A stretch of DNA of 64,000 nucleotides from Qipengyuania algicida (GCF_009828025.1 NZ_WTYA01000008.1:124001-188000); one strand, 5' to 3'; positions 1 to 9,774 are shown, counted from the stretch's first letter. Notes: generated from the letters alone by a model not told the origin. Numbers and translations: made by a program.

Positions 1-2
1 GT

Positions 3-785
3 GCCGTAGTGGTCGGCGGCGGTTATATAGGCCTCGAGGCTGCTGCCGTATTGCGCAAGCTCGGTTGTACGGTGACCTTGCTGGAAATGCAGCCGCGCGT
101 GCTCGGCCGGGTAGCCGGGGAAGCGCTGAGCGAGTTCTTTGCCGACGAACACCGGCGACAGGGGGTCGATCTTAGGACCTCGGTTGCGGTCGAACGGATC
201 GAGGGTGAGGCCGGCAATGTGACCGGCGTGATCACCGGCGACGGCGAGACCATCCCTTGCGAGATCGTGATCGTCGGCATCGGCATCGTCGCTTCGGTCG
301 GCCCGTTGATCGCCGCGGGGGCGTCCGGCAGCAATGGCGTGGACGTCGACGAGTTCTGCCGCACCACACTCGACGACATCTATGCCATCGGGGATTGTGC
401 GGCGCACGCCAATCCATACGCCGGGAACGCGGTGATCCGGCTCGAGTCGGTGCAGAACGCCAACGACATGGCCACTTGTGCAGCGCGCGCGATCATGGGC
501 GACAAGCAACCCTATAATGCGGTGCCCTGGTTCTGGTCGAACCAGTACGATCTGCGCCTCCAGACAGTCGGCCTGTCGATGGATTACGATCAGGAGGTCA
601 TCCGCGGCTCCATCGAGGAGCGCAAGTTCTCGGTCGTGTACCTGCGCGAAGGGCGAGTGATCGCGCTCGACTGCGTGAACATGACGCGCGACTATGCGCA
701 GGGCCGCAAGCTGGTCGAAGCACGCAGCGTGGTCGATCCCGCGCTGCTGGCGGATACCGAAGTGCAGCTCAAGGAGATGCTGTAA
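3..785 (+). CDS. FAD/NAD(P)H ferredoxin (rubredoxin-type) reductase, C-terminal part, cut by window edge
   Basis: The reading frame is open from base 3, so the gene begins before the window. About 260 residues remain. The visible part starts in the NAD(P)H-binding Rossmann motif ([10 protein letters not shown]), continues through the second FAD contact (YAIGDCAAH) and ends with the small reductase C-terminal domain ([14 protein letters not shown]), a signature of putidaredoxin/rhodocoxin reductase-like enzymes. These pass electrons from NAD(P)H to a [2Fe-2S] ferredoxin that feeds cytochrome P450s or ring hydroxylases. A CYP153 P450 lies 3.4 kb downstream and could be its client, but that is inference. 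The 3' end overlaps the convergent queG by 17 bases. Confidence 0.88.
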   Translation, partial: AVVVGGGYIGLEAAAVLRKLGCTVTLLEMQPRVLGRVAGEALSEFFADEHRRQGVDLRTSVAVERIEGEAGNVTGVITGDGETIPCEIVIVGIGIVASVGPLIAAGASGSNGVDVDEFCRTTLDDIYAIGDCAAHANPYAGNAVIRLESVQNANDMATCAARAIMGDKQPYNAVPWFWSNQYDLRLQTVGLSMDYDQEVIRGSIEERKFSVVYLREGRVIALDCVNMTRDYAQGRKLVEARSVVDPALLADTEVQLKEML

Positions 786-1830
786 GCCTCGCTTCGGCCC
801 AGTGCGCGGCGTCGGCCACCACCGGATCGGGATCCGAGAGAAGTGGCCTGACTTGCCGCAGCAGCGCGGCATTGGCGCTGTTACCCGCTGCATAAAGACA
901 ATTGCGGACGAACCGGTCCCGCCCGATCCGCTTGATCGGCGAGCCGGAGAATTTCACCCGGAATGCCGCGTCGTCGAGCGTTAGCAATTCCGCCAGATCG
1001 GGCGCGACCAGCTCGTCGCGCGGCAGCAGTTTCGCATTCGCCTGCGCGGCGGAGGCAAACTTGTTCCACGGGCACACCGCCAGGCAATCGTCGCAGCCAT
1101 AGATGCGGTTGCCGAGTGCTGGCCGGAACTCCTCTGCGATCGGCCCCTTGTGCTCGATCGTGAGGTAGGAAATGCAGCGCCGCGCATCGAGCCGGTAGGG
1201 TTCGGGAAACGCATCGGTCGGGCAGGCGTCCTGGCACGCGCGGCAAGACCCGCAACGGTCACGATGCGGCGCGTCAGGTGCAAGATCGAGCGTGGTGTAG
1301 ATCGCACCGAGGAACAGCCAGCTCCCGTGGCTGGTGCTGACGAGATTGGTGTGCTTGCCCTGCCAGCCCAGCCCAGCCACTTGGCCAAGCGGCTTTTCCA
1401 TCACCGGGGCGGTGTCGACGAACACTTTTAACTCGCTGTCCGGCTCGCGCGCCACCATCCAGCGAGCGAGCGCCTTCAACGCCTTCTTGACGACGTCGTG
1501 ATAATCGCGCCCTTGCGCATAGACTGAAATCCGCGCCTTTTCCTCATCGCCCTCCAGCGCGAGCGGATCGACAGCGGGCGCATAGCTCATCCCCAGCGCA
1601 ATGACGCTGTTCGCTTCGGGCCAGAGCCCTTGCGGCGATCCGCGCTGGGCCTTGCGCGCCTCCATCCATTCCATCGATCCGTGATTGCCCTCGCCCAGCC
1701 AGCGTTCCAGCCGCTCGCCCTGCAGGCGATAGCCTTGCGCTGGTGCGAAACCGATCTGCGCGAAGCCCAGATTGAGCGCCTCGCTCCGCAAATCATCCTG
1801 AAACGCCGTAGTTGCCGCCGGTTTAACCAA
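769..1830 (-). CDS. queG: Epoxyqueuosine reductase QueG
   Basis: 353 residues, the usual length for QueG, which performs the last step of queuosine synthesis in tRNA: cobalamin-dependent reduction of epoxyqueuosine. The N-terminal half is the corrinoid-binding region. The C-terminal half carries two [4Fe-4S] motifs, [12 protein letters not shown] and [13 protein letters not shown], with the family stretch [13 protein letters not shown] between them. A HEAT-like helical tail follows. It is transcribed away from the ABC transporter gene, with only 45 bases between the two starts, so they probably share a divergent promoter region. It converges with, and overlaps by 17 bases, the ferredoxin reductase. 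Confidence 0.95.
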   Translation of the reverse strand: MVKPAATTAFQDDLRSEALNLGFAQIGFAPAQGYRLQGERLERWLGEGNHGSMEWMEARKAQRGSPQGLWPEANSVIALGMSYAPAVDPLALEGDEEKARISVYAQGRDYHDVVKKALKALARWMVAREPDSELKVFVDTAPVMEKPLGQVAGLGWQGKHTNLVSTSHGSWLFLGAIYTTLDLAPDAPHRDRCGSCRACQDACPTDAFPEPYRLDARRCISYLTIEHKGPIAEEFRPALGNRIYGCDDCLAVCPWNKFASAAQANAKLLPRDELVAPDLAELLTLDDAAFRVKFSGSPIKRIGRDRFVRNCLYAAGNSANAALLRQVRPLLSDPDPVVADAAHWAEARLTASP

Positions 1831-1875
1831 ACTTCCTGATGCTCCTGTTCATGGACGCCCTATAGTGCGCGGCGA

Positions 1876-2883
1876 ATGCTTACCGAAGCAGAGCAGCGCC
1901 CGCGAGGTGAATTGTCTTCTAAACCATCCCCACTCGCAATCGAGGCGCGCGGGCTGATAAAGCGTTTCGACGGCATACTCGCAGTCGACGGCGTCGATAT
2001 CACCGTCCCCGAAGGCGCGATCTATGGCGTGCTCGGCCCCAATGGTGCGGGCAAGACGACGACGCTGCGGATGTTGCTCGGCATTATCGATCCCGACGAA
2101 GGCGTGCGCCGCGTGTTCGGGCATGACCGGCCACACGAGATCGCCCGCCAGATCGGTTATCTGCCAGAGGAGCGCGGGTTGTACCCGGCGATGAAATGCG
2201 ACGAGGCCATCGCCTTCCTCGGTGCCCTGCGCGGCCTGCCGCTGGCAGAAGGGCGCAGGCGGGGGCGCGAATTGCTCGAGAACCACGGGCTCGGCCATGC
2301 CATCGATCGCCAGATTCGCCAGCTTTCCAAAGGCATGGCGCAAACCGTGCAATTGCTCGGCACGCTGGTGCATCATCCCCGGCTGGTGGTGTTCGACGAA
2401 CCGTTCAGCGGGCTCGATGCGATCAACCAGGGCAAGCTGGAGGTGATGATTCGCGATCTCGCTGCGCAGGGCACGACCGTGATTTTCTCGACCCATGTCA
2501 TCCACCACGCGGAACGCCTGTGTAACGAGGTCGCGATTATCGCCGGGGGCAAGGTGCCCTACGCCGGATCGGTGGATGTGGCGCGCGATCGCATTCCCGC
2601 GCAGGTCCGGCTCGAAACCGTAAAGGGCGACGGGGTCTGGCGCCGTGCCTTGCCGGAAAGCGCGCGGCACGAGACGAAGTCGGGCGGCGGGCATTTCTGG
2701 ACCTTTTCCCTGCCCGACAGCGGCACCGAGGCGCTGCTGCGCGCACTGATAGAAGGCGAGGCCGGGATTCTTTCGCTGTCGATCGAGCGCGCCGGCCTGC
2801 ACGATGCCTTCGTCGCCATCGCGGGCGAGGCCGCCGCGCGCGAACTGGGCCGCAATTCTCCTGTCGAGGAGGCGAGCCGATGA
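1876..2883 (+). CDS. ABC transporter ATP-binding protein (ABC-2 exporter type)
   Basis: 335 residues. Walker A is GPNGAGKT (about residue 55), the signature loop is LSKGMAQ, Walker B is LVVFDEP and the switch histidine lies in STHV. This makes a complete nucleotide-binding domain, followed by an 80-residue C-terminal extension typical of exporter ATPases of the NatA/CcmA type. The stop overlaps the start of the permease gene (ATGA), so the two are translationally coupled and form one exporter. The substrate cannot be read from the sequence; NatAB-like sodium, drug or lipid export are the family's known options. Confidence 0.93.
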   Translation: MLTEAEQRPRGELSSKPSPLAIEARGLIKRFDGILAVDGVDITVPEGAIYGVLGPNGAGKTTTLRMLLGIIDPDEGVRRVFGHDRPHEIARQIGYLPEERGLYPAMKCDEAIAFLGALRGLPLAEGRRRGRELLENHGLGHAIDRQIRQLSKGMAQTVQLLGTLVHHPRLVVFDEPFSGLDAINQGKLEVMIRDLAAQGTTVIFSTHVIHHAERLCNEVAIIAGGKVPYAGSVDVARDRIPAQVRLETVKGDGVWRRALPESARHETKSGGGHFWTFSLPDSGTEALLRALIEGEAGILSLSIERAGLHDAFVAIAGEAAARELGRNSPVEEASR

Positions 2884-4070
2884 GCGAGGCCGCCGCCACC
2901 CGCCTGTCCAACTGGCAGGCCGCGTGGGTCATTGCCCGGCGCGATTTTCTCGCGATCCTGTTCAGCCGCGCGTTCTTTTTCTTCCTGCTCGGCCCGTTGT
3001 TCCCTTTGGTGGTCGGCTCGCTCGCCGGATCGATCGGCGGCAAGGTCCAGCAGCAGGCGCAGACCCATGTCGTCGCATTGGCCATGAGCCCTGAGGATTC
3101 GACCCGCGTCATGGACGCGCTGCAGACCATCGGGCCGGAACTCGACGGCGCGCTTCCAGCGCTGGTGCGCGCCGATGGGACCGACCCCAAGGCCATCCTC
3201 GCCGAACCGGGCCACGCCTATGGCGCCGTGCTCAGCGGAACCCCTTCGGCACCCGTCCTGACCGGGCCGGACGCGCAACTGGCGCGCTGGAAGGGACCGC
3301 TTTCGTTGCTCGCCGCATCGGCGGCGGGTGAGGCAAAGCTGAGGTTCGCACCGATGGAGCTCGATACCGTGACCCAGAGCGCGGCATCCGACCGCTCGGA
3401 CCGCATCCGCACCGCGCAGGCCGGGCAATTGCTACTGTTCCTGCTGACGATGCTGCTGGCGGGCATGGTCCTGTCCAATCTGGTCGAGGAAAAGGCCAAC
3501 AAGATCATCGAAGTGCTCGCCGCCGCCATCCCCATGGACGCGGTGTTCATGGGCAAGCTGGTCGCCATGCTGGGGGTCAGCTTCGTCGGAATCGCGGTAT
3601 GGGGCACAGCCATCGGTGCCTTTGCGCTCGCCAGTGGCCATGGCCTGGGCGCGCTGCCCGAACCGGCACTGGGATGGCCGCTCTTCATTGTGCTCGGCAT
3701 CGCCTATTTCGCGATGGGATATTTGCTGCTGGGATCGGTCTTCCTCGCGATCGGATCGCTGGCGACCACCGTGCGCGAAGTGCAGACGCTGTCGATGCCG
3801 GTGACCATGGTGCAATTGCTGGTGTTCTTCCTCGCCGCCTACACGCTGACCGCGCCGGGCTCGCCGCTGGAAATTGCCGTATGCATTTTCCCCTTCTCGT
3901 CACCCTTTGCGATGCTTGCCCGGGCGGCCCAATCGGGCGCTCTGTGGCCGCATCTGCTGGCGCTGGCCTGGCAGGGGTTGTGCGTGCTGATCTTCGTGCG
4001 TTTCGGCGCGAGCCTGTTCAAGCGGCGCGTGATGAAATCTGGCCGGAGCAAACCGGTTCGCGCGAAATAG
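2880..4070 (+). CDS. ABC-2 type transporter permease (NatB-like)
   Basis: 396 residues. There is one membrane segment near residues 25-45, a soluble loop of about 130 residues facing the periplasm, then a block of five membrane segments from about residue 180. The conserved cytoplasmic stretch NLVEEKANKIIEVLAAAIPM is the hallmark of NatB/YhaP-type ABC-2 permeases. It overlaps the ATPase gene by four bases and must be its membrane partner. The gene stops about 90 bases before the CYP153 gene, which has its own ribosome-binding site. Confidence 0.92.
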   Translation: MSEAAATRLSNWQAAWVIARRDFLAILFSRAFFFFLLGPLFPLVVGSLAGSIGGKVQQQAQTHVVALAMSPEDSTRVMDALQTIGPELDGALPALVRADGTDPKAILAEPGHAYGAVLSGTPSAPVLTGPDAQLARWKGPLSLLAASAAGEAKLRFAPMELDTVTQSAASDRSDRIRTAQAGQLLLFLLTMLLAGMVLSNLVEEKANKIIEVLAAAIPMDAVFMGKLVAMLGVSFVGIAVWGTAIGAFALASGHGLGALPEPALGWPLFIVLGIAYFAMGYLLLGSVFLAIGSLATTVREVQTLSMPVTMVQLLVFFLAAYTLTAPGSPLEIAVCIFPFSSPFAMLARAAQSGALWPHLLALAWQGLCVLIFVRFGASLFKRRVMKSGRSKPVRAK

Positions 4071-4163
4071 GTTTCATTTCGCCACGCCCTATTGACACTT
4101 GTGTCAGCTAGTGCAGCATGGCGCGATACCGGAGTGCAAAAAACGCCCGGAACGGAGAGAGAC

Positions 4164-5498
4164 ATGGCCACCATTGCCCCTGAAAAGCCCGAATTCCGCA
4201 CGGAACCAAAAGCTTACGAGGCGCTCGTCGCGCATCTGGCGGAGCATCCCGAGGAGCAATGGCAGCACCCGCACCCCTATGATACGAGTCGGTCTGACAT
4301 CTATTACGAGGACCGCTGGGGACCGATCTTCGCCGAAATGCGCGCCAAGGGGCCGCTACACTACGTCGATGAAAGCCCCGTCGGGCCGTACTGGAACGTC
4401 GTCAGCCACAAGGCGATCGGCCATGTCGAGGCGCTGCCGGAACTGTTCTCCTCGAGCTGGGAGTATGGCGGGATCACCATCCTCGACCGGCTCGACGACG
4501 AACAGCTGGTCGAGATGGGGCGCGAACGCTTCGAACTGCCGATGTTCATCGCGATGGACCGGCCCAAGCACACCGGCCAGCGCCGAACGGTCGCGCCCAA
4601 GTTCACCCCGAGCGCGATGGGCGACATGGAAAAGGAAATCCGCGCGCGCACCGGCGAATTGCTCGATTCGCTACCGCGCGGCGAAACTTTCGACTGGGTC
4701 GACAAGGTCTCGATCGAACTGACCACCGGAATGCTGGCGATCCTGTTCGATTTTCCGTGGGAAGACCGCCGCCTGCTGACCTTCTGGTCCGACTGGGCGG
4801 GCGATACCGAGCTGGCCATGGTCCGCTCGCTGGACGAGCAGCGCCAGGGCATTCTGCGCGAGATGGCGCAATATTTCCAGATGCTGTGGATGCAGCGCGC
4901 GCAGGACGAGGGCGGCACCGATCTCATCTCGATGATGATCCATTCACCCGCCATGAACCAGATGGACCCACAGGAATTCATGGGCAATCTGGTGCTGCTG
5001 ATCGTCGGCGGCAACGACACCACGCGCAACACCATGAGCGGGATCATCCATGCGATGGACAAGTTCCCCGACCAGCGCAAACTGTTCGAGGAGAAGCCCG
5101 AGCTCATTCCCAATGCGGTGCAGGAATGCATCCGCTACCAGACCCCGCTCGCCCACATGCGCCGCACCGCGACCGAGGATATCGAACTGTTCGGCGAGCA
5201 GATCAGGAAGGGCGACAAGCTGGTCCTGTGGTATCTCTCCGCCAATCGCGATGCGGAGGTGTTCGAAAACCCCGACAAGCTCGACATCGCGCGCGAGAAC
5301 GCCAGGCGGCACCTCAGTTTCGGCTATGGCATCCACCGCTGCGTCGGCGCGCGGCTGGCCGAGCTTCAGCTGCGGGTATTGCTCGAAGAAATGCACAAGC
5401 GGCGGATGCGCGTACATGTCGCAGGCGATGTGGAGCGCGTGCGCGCCAATTTCGTCCATGGCTTCCGCAAACTCGAGGTCGAAATCACCGATTTCTGA
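4164..5498 (+). CDS. Cytochrome P450, CYP153 family (alkane/fatty-acid terminal hydroxylase)
   Basis: 444 residues from the ATG at 4164, chosen because GGAGAGA lies 4-10 bases upstream; an in-frame ATG at 4092 has no such site. The I-helix oxygen-activation motif is GGNDTTRN, the ExxR motif is ECIR and the heme loop is FGYGIHRCVG with the thiolate Cys at residue 393. GGNDTTRNTMSG and PMFIAMDRPKH are characteristic of CYP153, soluble P450s that hydroxylate the terminal carbon of medium-chain alkanes. They need a ferredoxin and a ferredoxin reductase. No ferredoxin gene is next to it here, but a matching reductase lies at the left window edge. Confidence 0.93.
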   Translation: MATIAPEKPEFRTEPKAYEALVAHLAEHPEEQWQHPHPYDTSRSDIYYEDRWGPIFAEMRAKGPLHYVDESPVGPYWNVVSHKAIGHVEALPELFSSSWEYGGITILDRLDDEQLVEMGRERFELPMFIAMDRPKHTGQRRTVAPKFTPSAMGDMEKEIRARTGELLDSLPRGETFDWVDKVSIELTTGMLAILFDFPWEDRRLLTFWSDWAGDTELAMVRSLDEQRQGILREMAQYFQMLWMQRAQDEGGTDLISMMIHSPAMNQMDPQEFMGNLVLLIVGGNDTTRNTMSGIIHAMDKFPDQRKLFEEKPELIPNAVQECIRYQTPLAHMRRTATEDIELFGEQIRKGDKLVLWYLSANRDAEVFENPDKLDIARENARRHLSFGYGIHRCVGARLAELQLRVLLEEMHKRRMRVHVAGDVERVRANFVHGFRKLEVEITDF

Positions 5499-5565
5499 AG
5501 GCTGCCCTGCATCCTTTGCGCCGTTTCGTCCGTATTAATGGACGAAGAAGCAGAAGGACCAGATC

Positions 5566-6066
5566 ATGCTTGAACGCTTCACCGCGACCGATCGCCGCCG
5601 GTTTCTCGCCTATCTTGGGGTGGGAGTAGCCGCGACAACCCTTGCAGCCTGCGGCGAAAGCCCGGCGGAGGCGAAAACCTATCCGGTGCACTTCACGCCC
5701 GAGCAATGGCGCAAGCGATTGACGTCGGCACAATATGCCGTGCTGCGCGAGGAAGCTACCGAGCGCCCCTTCACCAGCCCGCTGCTGAAGGAGCACCGCG
5801 CCGGAATCTTCGCCTGCCAGGGGTGTGGCAACAAGGTCTATTCGTCGAAAACAAAGTATGACAGCGGCACCGGCTGGCCCAGCTTCTGGGCCGCGATCGA
5901 CGGTTCGATCGGGACCAAGGCCGACCACAAGCTGGTCTATACCCGGACCGAAGTCCATTGCGCGCGTTGCGGCGGGCATCTAGGGCACATCTTCGACGAT
6001 GGCCCCAAGCCGACCGGCAAGCGGCATTGCATCAATGGTGTGGCACTGAAATTCCTGCCAGCCTGA
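5566..6066 (+). CDS. msrB: Exported peptide-methionine (R)-S-oxide reductase MsrB
   Basis: 166 residues. The first 30 form an export signal with a twin-arginine-like start (RRRFLAYLG) and a lipobox (LAAC), so the enzyme is probably an envelope lipoprotein. The catalytic domain has the two zinc CxxC pairs (CQGC and CARC), GTGWPSFW, GGHLGHIFDDGP and the active-site cysteine in RHCIN. MsrB reduces methionine-R-sulfoxide in oxidised proteins. The exported MsrA at 18.2-18.9 kb handles the S form. The gene ends exactly where the convergent PilZ gene ends. Confidence 0.94.
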   Translation: MLERFTATDRRRFLAYLGVGVAATTLAACGESPAEAKTYPVHFTPEQWRKRLTSAQYAVLREEATERPFTSPLLKEHRAGIFACQGCGNKVYSSKTKYDSGTGWPSFWAAIDGSIGTKADHKLVYTRTEVHCARCGGHLGHIFDDGPKPTGKRHCINGVALKFLPA

Positions 6067-6735
6067 TCAGGCGCCAGGTGTCGCCTGGTCGCTCAGCAAG
6101 CCGGGACACTGCGCACTGGCGGCGAGCAGGGCAAAGTCGCGCAGGCTGTAAGTATTGTCGAACACCAACCCGTAGTGATCGTCCTTGCGCCAGCGAACCT
6201 TGGCGCGGATATCGCGCAGCTGCGGACTTTCGATATAGACCGGCTGGTTCATCGCAAAGCTTGTCGAACACTCGATGCGGCAACCCTGCTGCGACATGTT
6301 TTCCGTGATTGCTTCCGAGCGACCGACAAGCGTGCGCACGGTCAGCGGAAGCACGATCCCGAGCCGTAGCTGGCGGCGGGGATAGTTCCAGCTTTCCCGG
6401 ATCAGCTTTTCGACCGGAACCGCCCCGTCGAAAGTGAAGCTCGCCTCCAGTCCTTCACTGCGAACACGCTGGATTTCGAACATGTCGCCATTGCCCAGCT
6501 CCAGCGCCATCGATGCATCCTGCGGGATCTGATGGAAGCAGCGCAAGCGGATGCCGCTGCTCGAAACGTCGCGCAGGACGCAAACGAACTCGCCATGGCT
6601 GGAGATCAGCTTGGCGGCGCGGATGAGCGACGTAAAGCGCTTGGCGGAACGCTGTTCCGGCAGCGCGTCGAACTCGTGGGACTCTGTCCTTCCGACGGCC
6701 AGATTGTCCATGGCAGCGAATTCCCCTCGAAGCAT
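6067..6735 (-). CDS. Tandem PilZ-domain protein (c-di-GMP receptor candidate)
   Basis: 222 residues with no membrane segment. Two PilZ domains can be read. The first has RSAKR followed by DVSSSG (about residues 30-65). The second has RRQLR followed by NMSQQG (about residues 140-170). Each fits the c-di-GMP-binding pair RxxxR plus D/NxSxxG. Start choice is uncertain: the ATG at 6735 has GGGGAAG upstream, and an internal ATG at 6711 has GAGGGG upstream. The only diguanylate cyclase in this window is far away at 49-50 kb. The output partner is unknown. Confidence 0.85.
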   Translation of the reverse strand: MLRGEFAAMDNLAVGRTESHEFDALPEQRSAKRFTSLIRAAKLISSHGEFVCVLRDVSSSGIRLRCFHQIPQDASMALELGNGDMFEIQRVRSEGLEASFTFDGAVPVEKLIRESWNYPRRQLRLGIVLPLTVRTLVGRSEAITENMSQQGCRIECSTSFAMNQPVYIESPQLRDIRAKVRWRKDDHYGLVFDNTYSLRDFALLAASAQCPGLLSDQATPGA

Positions 6736-6935
6736 GCGACGCGGGCTTCCCCATGAAACTCGCGCTCTTCGATACCTCCCATGCCTATCGTGGCGGAGTT
6801 AACATGCTTCTAACGCTGTTACCGGATTTGCACCTGCCCCAATCTCGATCTCTGGACGATTGAGGAAAGGGATTACGGCAAGCGGCCATCAGCGCAGAGA
6901 AGCGACCTCTGGCGACAAGACCTGCTGGCGATATC

Positions 6936-7020
6936 TGGTGCGGGTGGCGGGACTCGAACCCGCACGAGCAAAGCTCAGGGGATTTTAAGTCCCCGGCGTC
7001 TACCATTCCGCCACACCCGC
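6936..7020 (-). tRNA. tRNA-Leu (anticodon UAA)
   Basis: On the reverse strand the acceptor arms GCGGGTG (7020-7014) and CACCCGC (6946-6940) pair over seven bases. The anticodon arm is GGGGA-CTTAAAA-TCCCC, placing TAA in the anticodon position, and the T arm contains GGTTCGAGTCC. A long variable arm (TGAGCTTTGCTCG) fits a class II leucine tRNA. The discriminator A and the 3' CCA are encoded (6936-6939). Confidence 0.97.
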
Positions 7021-7093
7021 GTGCCGCGCGGCGATAGTCGCTGGGCAAGGCGCGGGCAATGACAAGAATTCGACGGCAGAAAAAGCGGGACGA

Positions 7094-7375
7094 TCAATTT
7101 TCGTTGAGCGCCCGACGCATTTCCTTCCCGGGGCGGAAATAGGGTACGCGCTTGGCCGGAACCGATACGGTTTCGCCAGTACGCGGATTGCGCCCGGTAC
7201 GTGCTTCGCGCTCACGCGTCGAGAAAGCCCCGAAACCGCGCAATTCCACTCGGCCACCCTCTACCAGCCGCTCCATGATTTCGTCGAAAAAGATATCGAC
7301 GATCTGTTCGACCTCTTCCGAACGGAGATCCGGGTTGTCCTTGGCCAGTGCAGTCAACAGTTCTGATCTTATCAT
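7094..7375 (-). CDS. ihfB: Integration host factor subunit beta
   Basis: 93 residues from the ATG at 7375 (MIRSELLTALA, the usual IHF-beta start); an ATG nine bases further upstream is also in frame. The protein is a complete HU/IHF fold with the DNA-arm region RNPRTGETVSVPAKRVPYFRPGK split over the usual two strands and the tip proline in place. With IHF-alpha (not in this window) it bends DNA at specific sites in promoters and recombination sites. It stands alone, 74 bases from the tRNA-Leu gene. Confidence 0.95.
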   Translation of the reverse strand: MIRSELLTALAKDNPDLRSEEVEQIVDIFFDEIMERLVEGGRVELRGFGAFSTREREARTGRNPRTGETVSVPAKRVPYFRPGKEMRRALNEN

Positions 7376-7552
7376 ATCCATCATCCGGCAGGTGGTGATC
7401 CGCCAGCTCCTCCAAGGCGCGACCCTTCGAGGCGGTCGGGTCGTCGCCCGTTCCCTAGCCTGTTATGTGCCAGACTCGGGGCAATGCCGCAAGTCGCACA
7501 ACCGCTCAAAACTGTCTCTTTTTGAACCAAAAGCGATGGATCGATGCGTGAA

Positions 7553-7894
7553 TCACGCTCGTTCGAGTAACTCGTCGGCGGTCAGCCCCAGCCGCGCGAT
7601 GCGCTCACGGATCATCGGCCACTCGCTGCGTAGGAATTCCTCACGCTCACTATGTCGCAACCGCTCGGCAGCCCCCTCGACCACATACATGCCCACACCG
7701 CGCTGCACCGCGACCAGACCGTCGGTCTGGAATTGCTGGTATGCCTTGGCGACCGTCAGCGGATTGGCACCTTGCTCTGCAGCCAGCGCACGCACGGAGG
7801 GAAGCATCTCACCTTCGCCATAGCGACCGTCTATGATCGCCGCGGCAATCATGTCGCGCAGCTTGAGATAGACGGGTTTCGATTGGCTGGTCAT
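7553..7894 (-). CDS. Short GntR-family transcriptional regulator (YtrA-like)
   Basis: 113 residues: an N-terminal winged helix (VYLKLRDMIAAAIIDGRYGEGEMLPSVRALA, residues 8-40, with the recognition helix NPLTVAKAYQQFQ) followed by only about 40 residues. This is the layout of the YtrA subfamily, which lacks a full ligand domain. Such regulators often repress a neighbouring ABC transporter. Here the divergent neighbour is the POT transporter at 8085, so it is a candidate target, without direct evidence. Confidence 0.9.
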   Translation of the reverse strand: MTSQSKPVYLKLRDMIAAAIIDGRYGEGEMLPSVRALAAEQGANPLTVAKAYQQFQTDGLVAVQRGVGMYVVEGAAERLRHSEREEFLRSEWPMIRERIARLGLTADELLERA

Positions 7895-8084
7895 GGAGCT
7901 TTCCGTTGGATCACTGCGTCAGTGCCATAATACAGCGTGGCGCGCAAGCCTCGCGCGGCCATTCAGCCAGAAGCAATACAGTAGCGGTTGTAACTAATGC
8001 TTCACATGACAGATCGAGGCGCTAGGGTGCGCGGTTTGACGCCCTGGAGGCGCGAAAACAAATTGGGGTTGGGAGAATTCACGC

Positions 8085-9746
8085 ATGAAGCCTGTCGCAT
8101 TGTGGAACGAGGCAGACTGGATCGCCGCGATCGGCTCGATCGCGCTGCTGGTGTTCCTCGCCATTGGCGCCTTCGCCGTCACGCGCAAGGAACCCGAATT
8201 TGCGGGTCACCCCAAGGGGCTTTACGTCCTGTTCTTCGCCGAGATGTGGGAGCGGTTCTCTTATTACGGCATGCGCGCGCTGCTGACGCTCTATCTCGTC
8301 AAGCACTGGCTCTATTCCGACGGCGATGCGACGATGATCTACGGGGCCTATACCAGCCTCGTCTATATCACCCCGGTCCTCGGCGGCTGGCTCGCTGACC
8401 GCTATCTGGGGCAGCGCAAGGCGGTGCTGTTCGGCGCGTTGCTGCTCACGCTGGGCCATTTCTTCATGGCCTTCGAAGGCGAAGCGGCAGCCGGTTACCA
8501 GAACAACCCGGCGATCAACGTCTTCTGGCTGGCGCTGGCCTTCATCATCGTCGGCTCGGGCTTCCTCAAGGCGAATATCTCGGTCATCGTCGGCCAGCTC
8601 TATCCGCGCACCGACATTCGCCGCGACAGCGCCTATACCATCTTCTACATCGGCATTAACGTCGGCGCGGCGATCGGCACGATTATCGCAGGCTATCTGG
8701 GCGAGACCCTGGGCTGGTCCTACGGTTTTGGCGCTGCCGGCTTCGGCATGCTGCTCGGCCTCGTGGTGTTCGTGATCGGCAAACCGCTGTTGCTGGGTCA
8801 GGGCGAACCGCCGACCCCGGCGCTGCTGAAGAACAAGGTTGCCGGGATGAACCTCGAATGGTTCCTCTATCTGGCCGGTTTCGTGGGCGTCGCGATCATC
8901 TGGGCGCTGATCCAGTACCAGTCGGTCGTCGGCTGGCTGATGCTGATCTCGGGCGCCGCGCTGCTGCTCTACGTTTTGATGGAGGCGTTCAAGCTCGACA
9001 AGGAAGCGCGTGACCGGGTGTTCGCGATGATCTTCTTCATCCTGCTGCAACCGGTGTTCTGGGGCCTGTTCGAGCAGGCCGGTGGTTCGATCAATCTGTT
9101 CACCGATCGCTTCGTCGACCGGCAAGGCGTGCCTGCCTCGCTGTTCCAGTCGATCAACCCGATCTACATCATCCTGCTCGGCCCCGTCTTTGCCGCCTTG
9201 TGGCAGTTCCTGATCCGCAAGGGCTGGGAACCGTCCACCCCGGCCAAGATGGGCCTGGGCATCGTGCAGATGGGCTTCGCCTTCGTCGTGCTGGTCTGGG
9301 GCGCGAACGCCGTCGGCCCGACCGCGCTGGTGCCGGTGGTGTTCATCTTCCTGTTCTACCTGTTCTCGACCACCGGCGAGCTGTGCCTGTCGCCTGTCGG
9401 CCTGTCGGCGATCAACCGCCTGTCGGTGCGCCACATGGCCAGCCTGATGATGGCCGCTTGGTTCTTCGGTACCGCGGGAGGCAATTACTTTGCCGGCTTC
9501 CTGGGCACCATCATGGGCGAAGGCGATGGCGGAGAGATCACGCGCGAGGCTGCACTGCACGTCTACTGGCAGATCGGTCTGCTCGCGATCGGCATCGGCG
9601 CGGTGGTCGTACTGGTCAGCCCGCTGGTGAAGCGGTTGATGCATCTCGACAAGCTGACCGACGACGATGTCTCGGACGATCTGTCGGGCGAGAGCGAGGT
9701 GGGTGAGCCGATGGGGCCGGGGGCGCATCCAGCCACACGACAATAA
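8085..9746 (+). CDS. Proton-dependent oligopeptide transporter (POT/PTR2 family)
   Basis: 553 residues, about 14 membrane segments. The family signature FAEMWERFSYYGMRALLTLY sits at residues 46-65 and contains the ExxERFxYY proton-coupling motif. A second PTR2 signature region (FYIGINVGAAIG) follows. It imports di- and tripeptides with protons across the inner membrane. GGGAG lies upstream of the ATG. It precedes two predicted amidohydrolases with export signals, which could supply its peptides; that link is inference. Confidence 0.94.
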   Translation: MKPVALWNEADWIAAIGSIALLVFLAIGAFAVTRKEPEFAGHPKGLYVLFFAEMWERFSYYGMRALLTLYLVKHWLYSDGDATMIYGAYTSLVYITPVLGGWLADRYLGQRKAVLFGALLLTLGHFFMAFEGEAAAGYQNNPAINVFWLALAFIIVGSGFLKANISVIVGQLYPRTDIRRDSAYTIFYIGINVGAAIGTIIAGYLGETLGWSYGFGAAGFGMLLGLVVFVIGKPLLLGQGEPPTPALLKNKVAGMNLEWFLYLAGFVGVAIIWALIQYQSVVGWLMLISGAALLLYVLMEAFKLDKEARDRVFAMIFFILLQPVFWGLFEQAGGSINLFTDRFVDRQGVPASLFQSINPIYIILLGPVFAALWQFLIRKGWEPSTPAKMGLGIVQMGFAFVVLVWGANAVGPTALVPVVFIFLFYLFSTTGELCLSPVGLSAINRLSVRHMASLMMAAWFFGTAGGNYFAGFLGTIMGEGDGGEITREAALHVYWQIGLLAIGIGAVVVLVSPLVKRLMHLDKLTDDDVSDDLSGESEVGEPMGPGAHPATRQ

Positions 9747-9774
9747 CGTCCATGTGAGGGGGACAACAGATACG

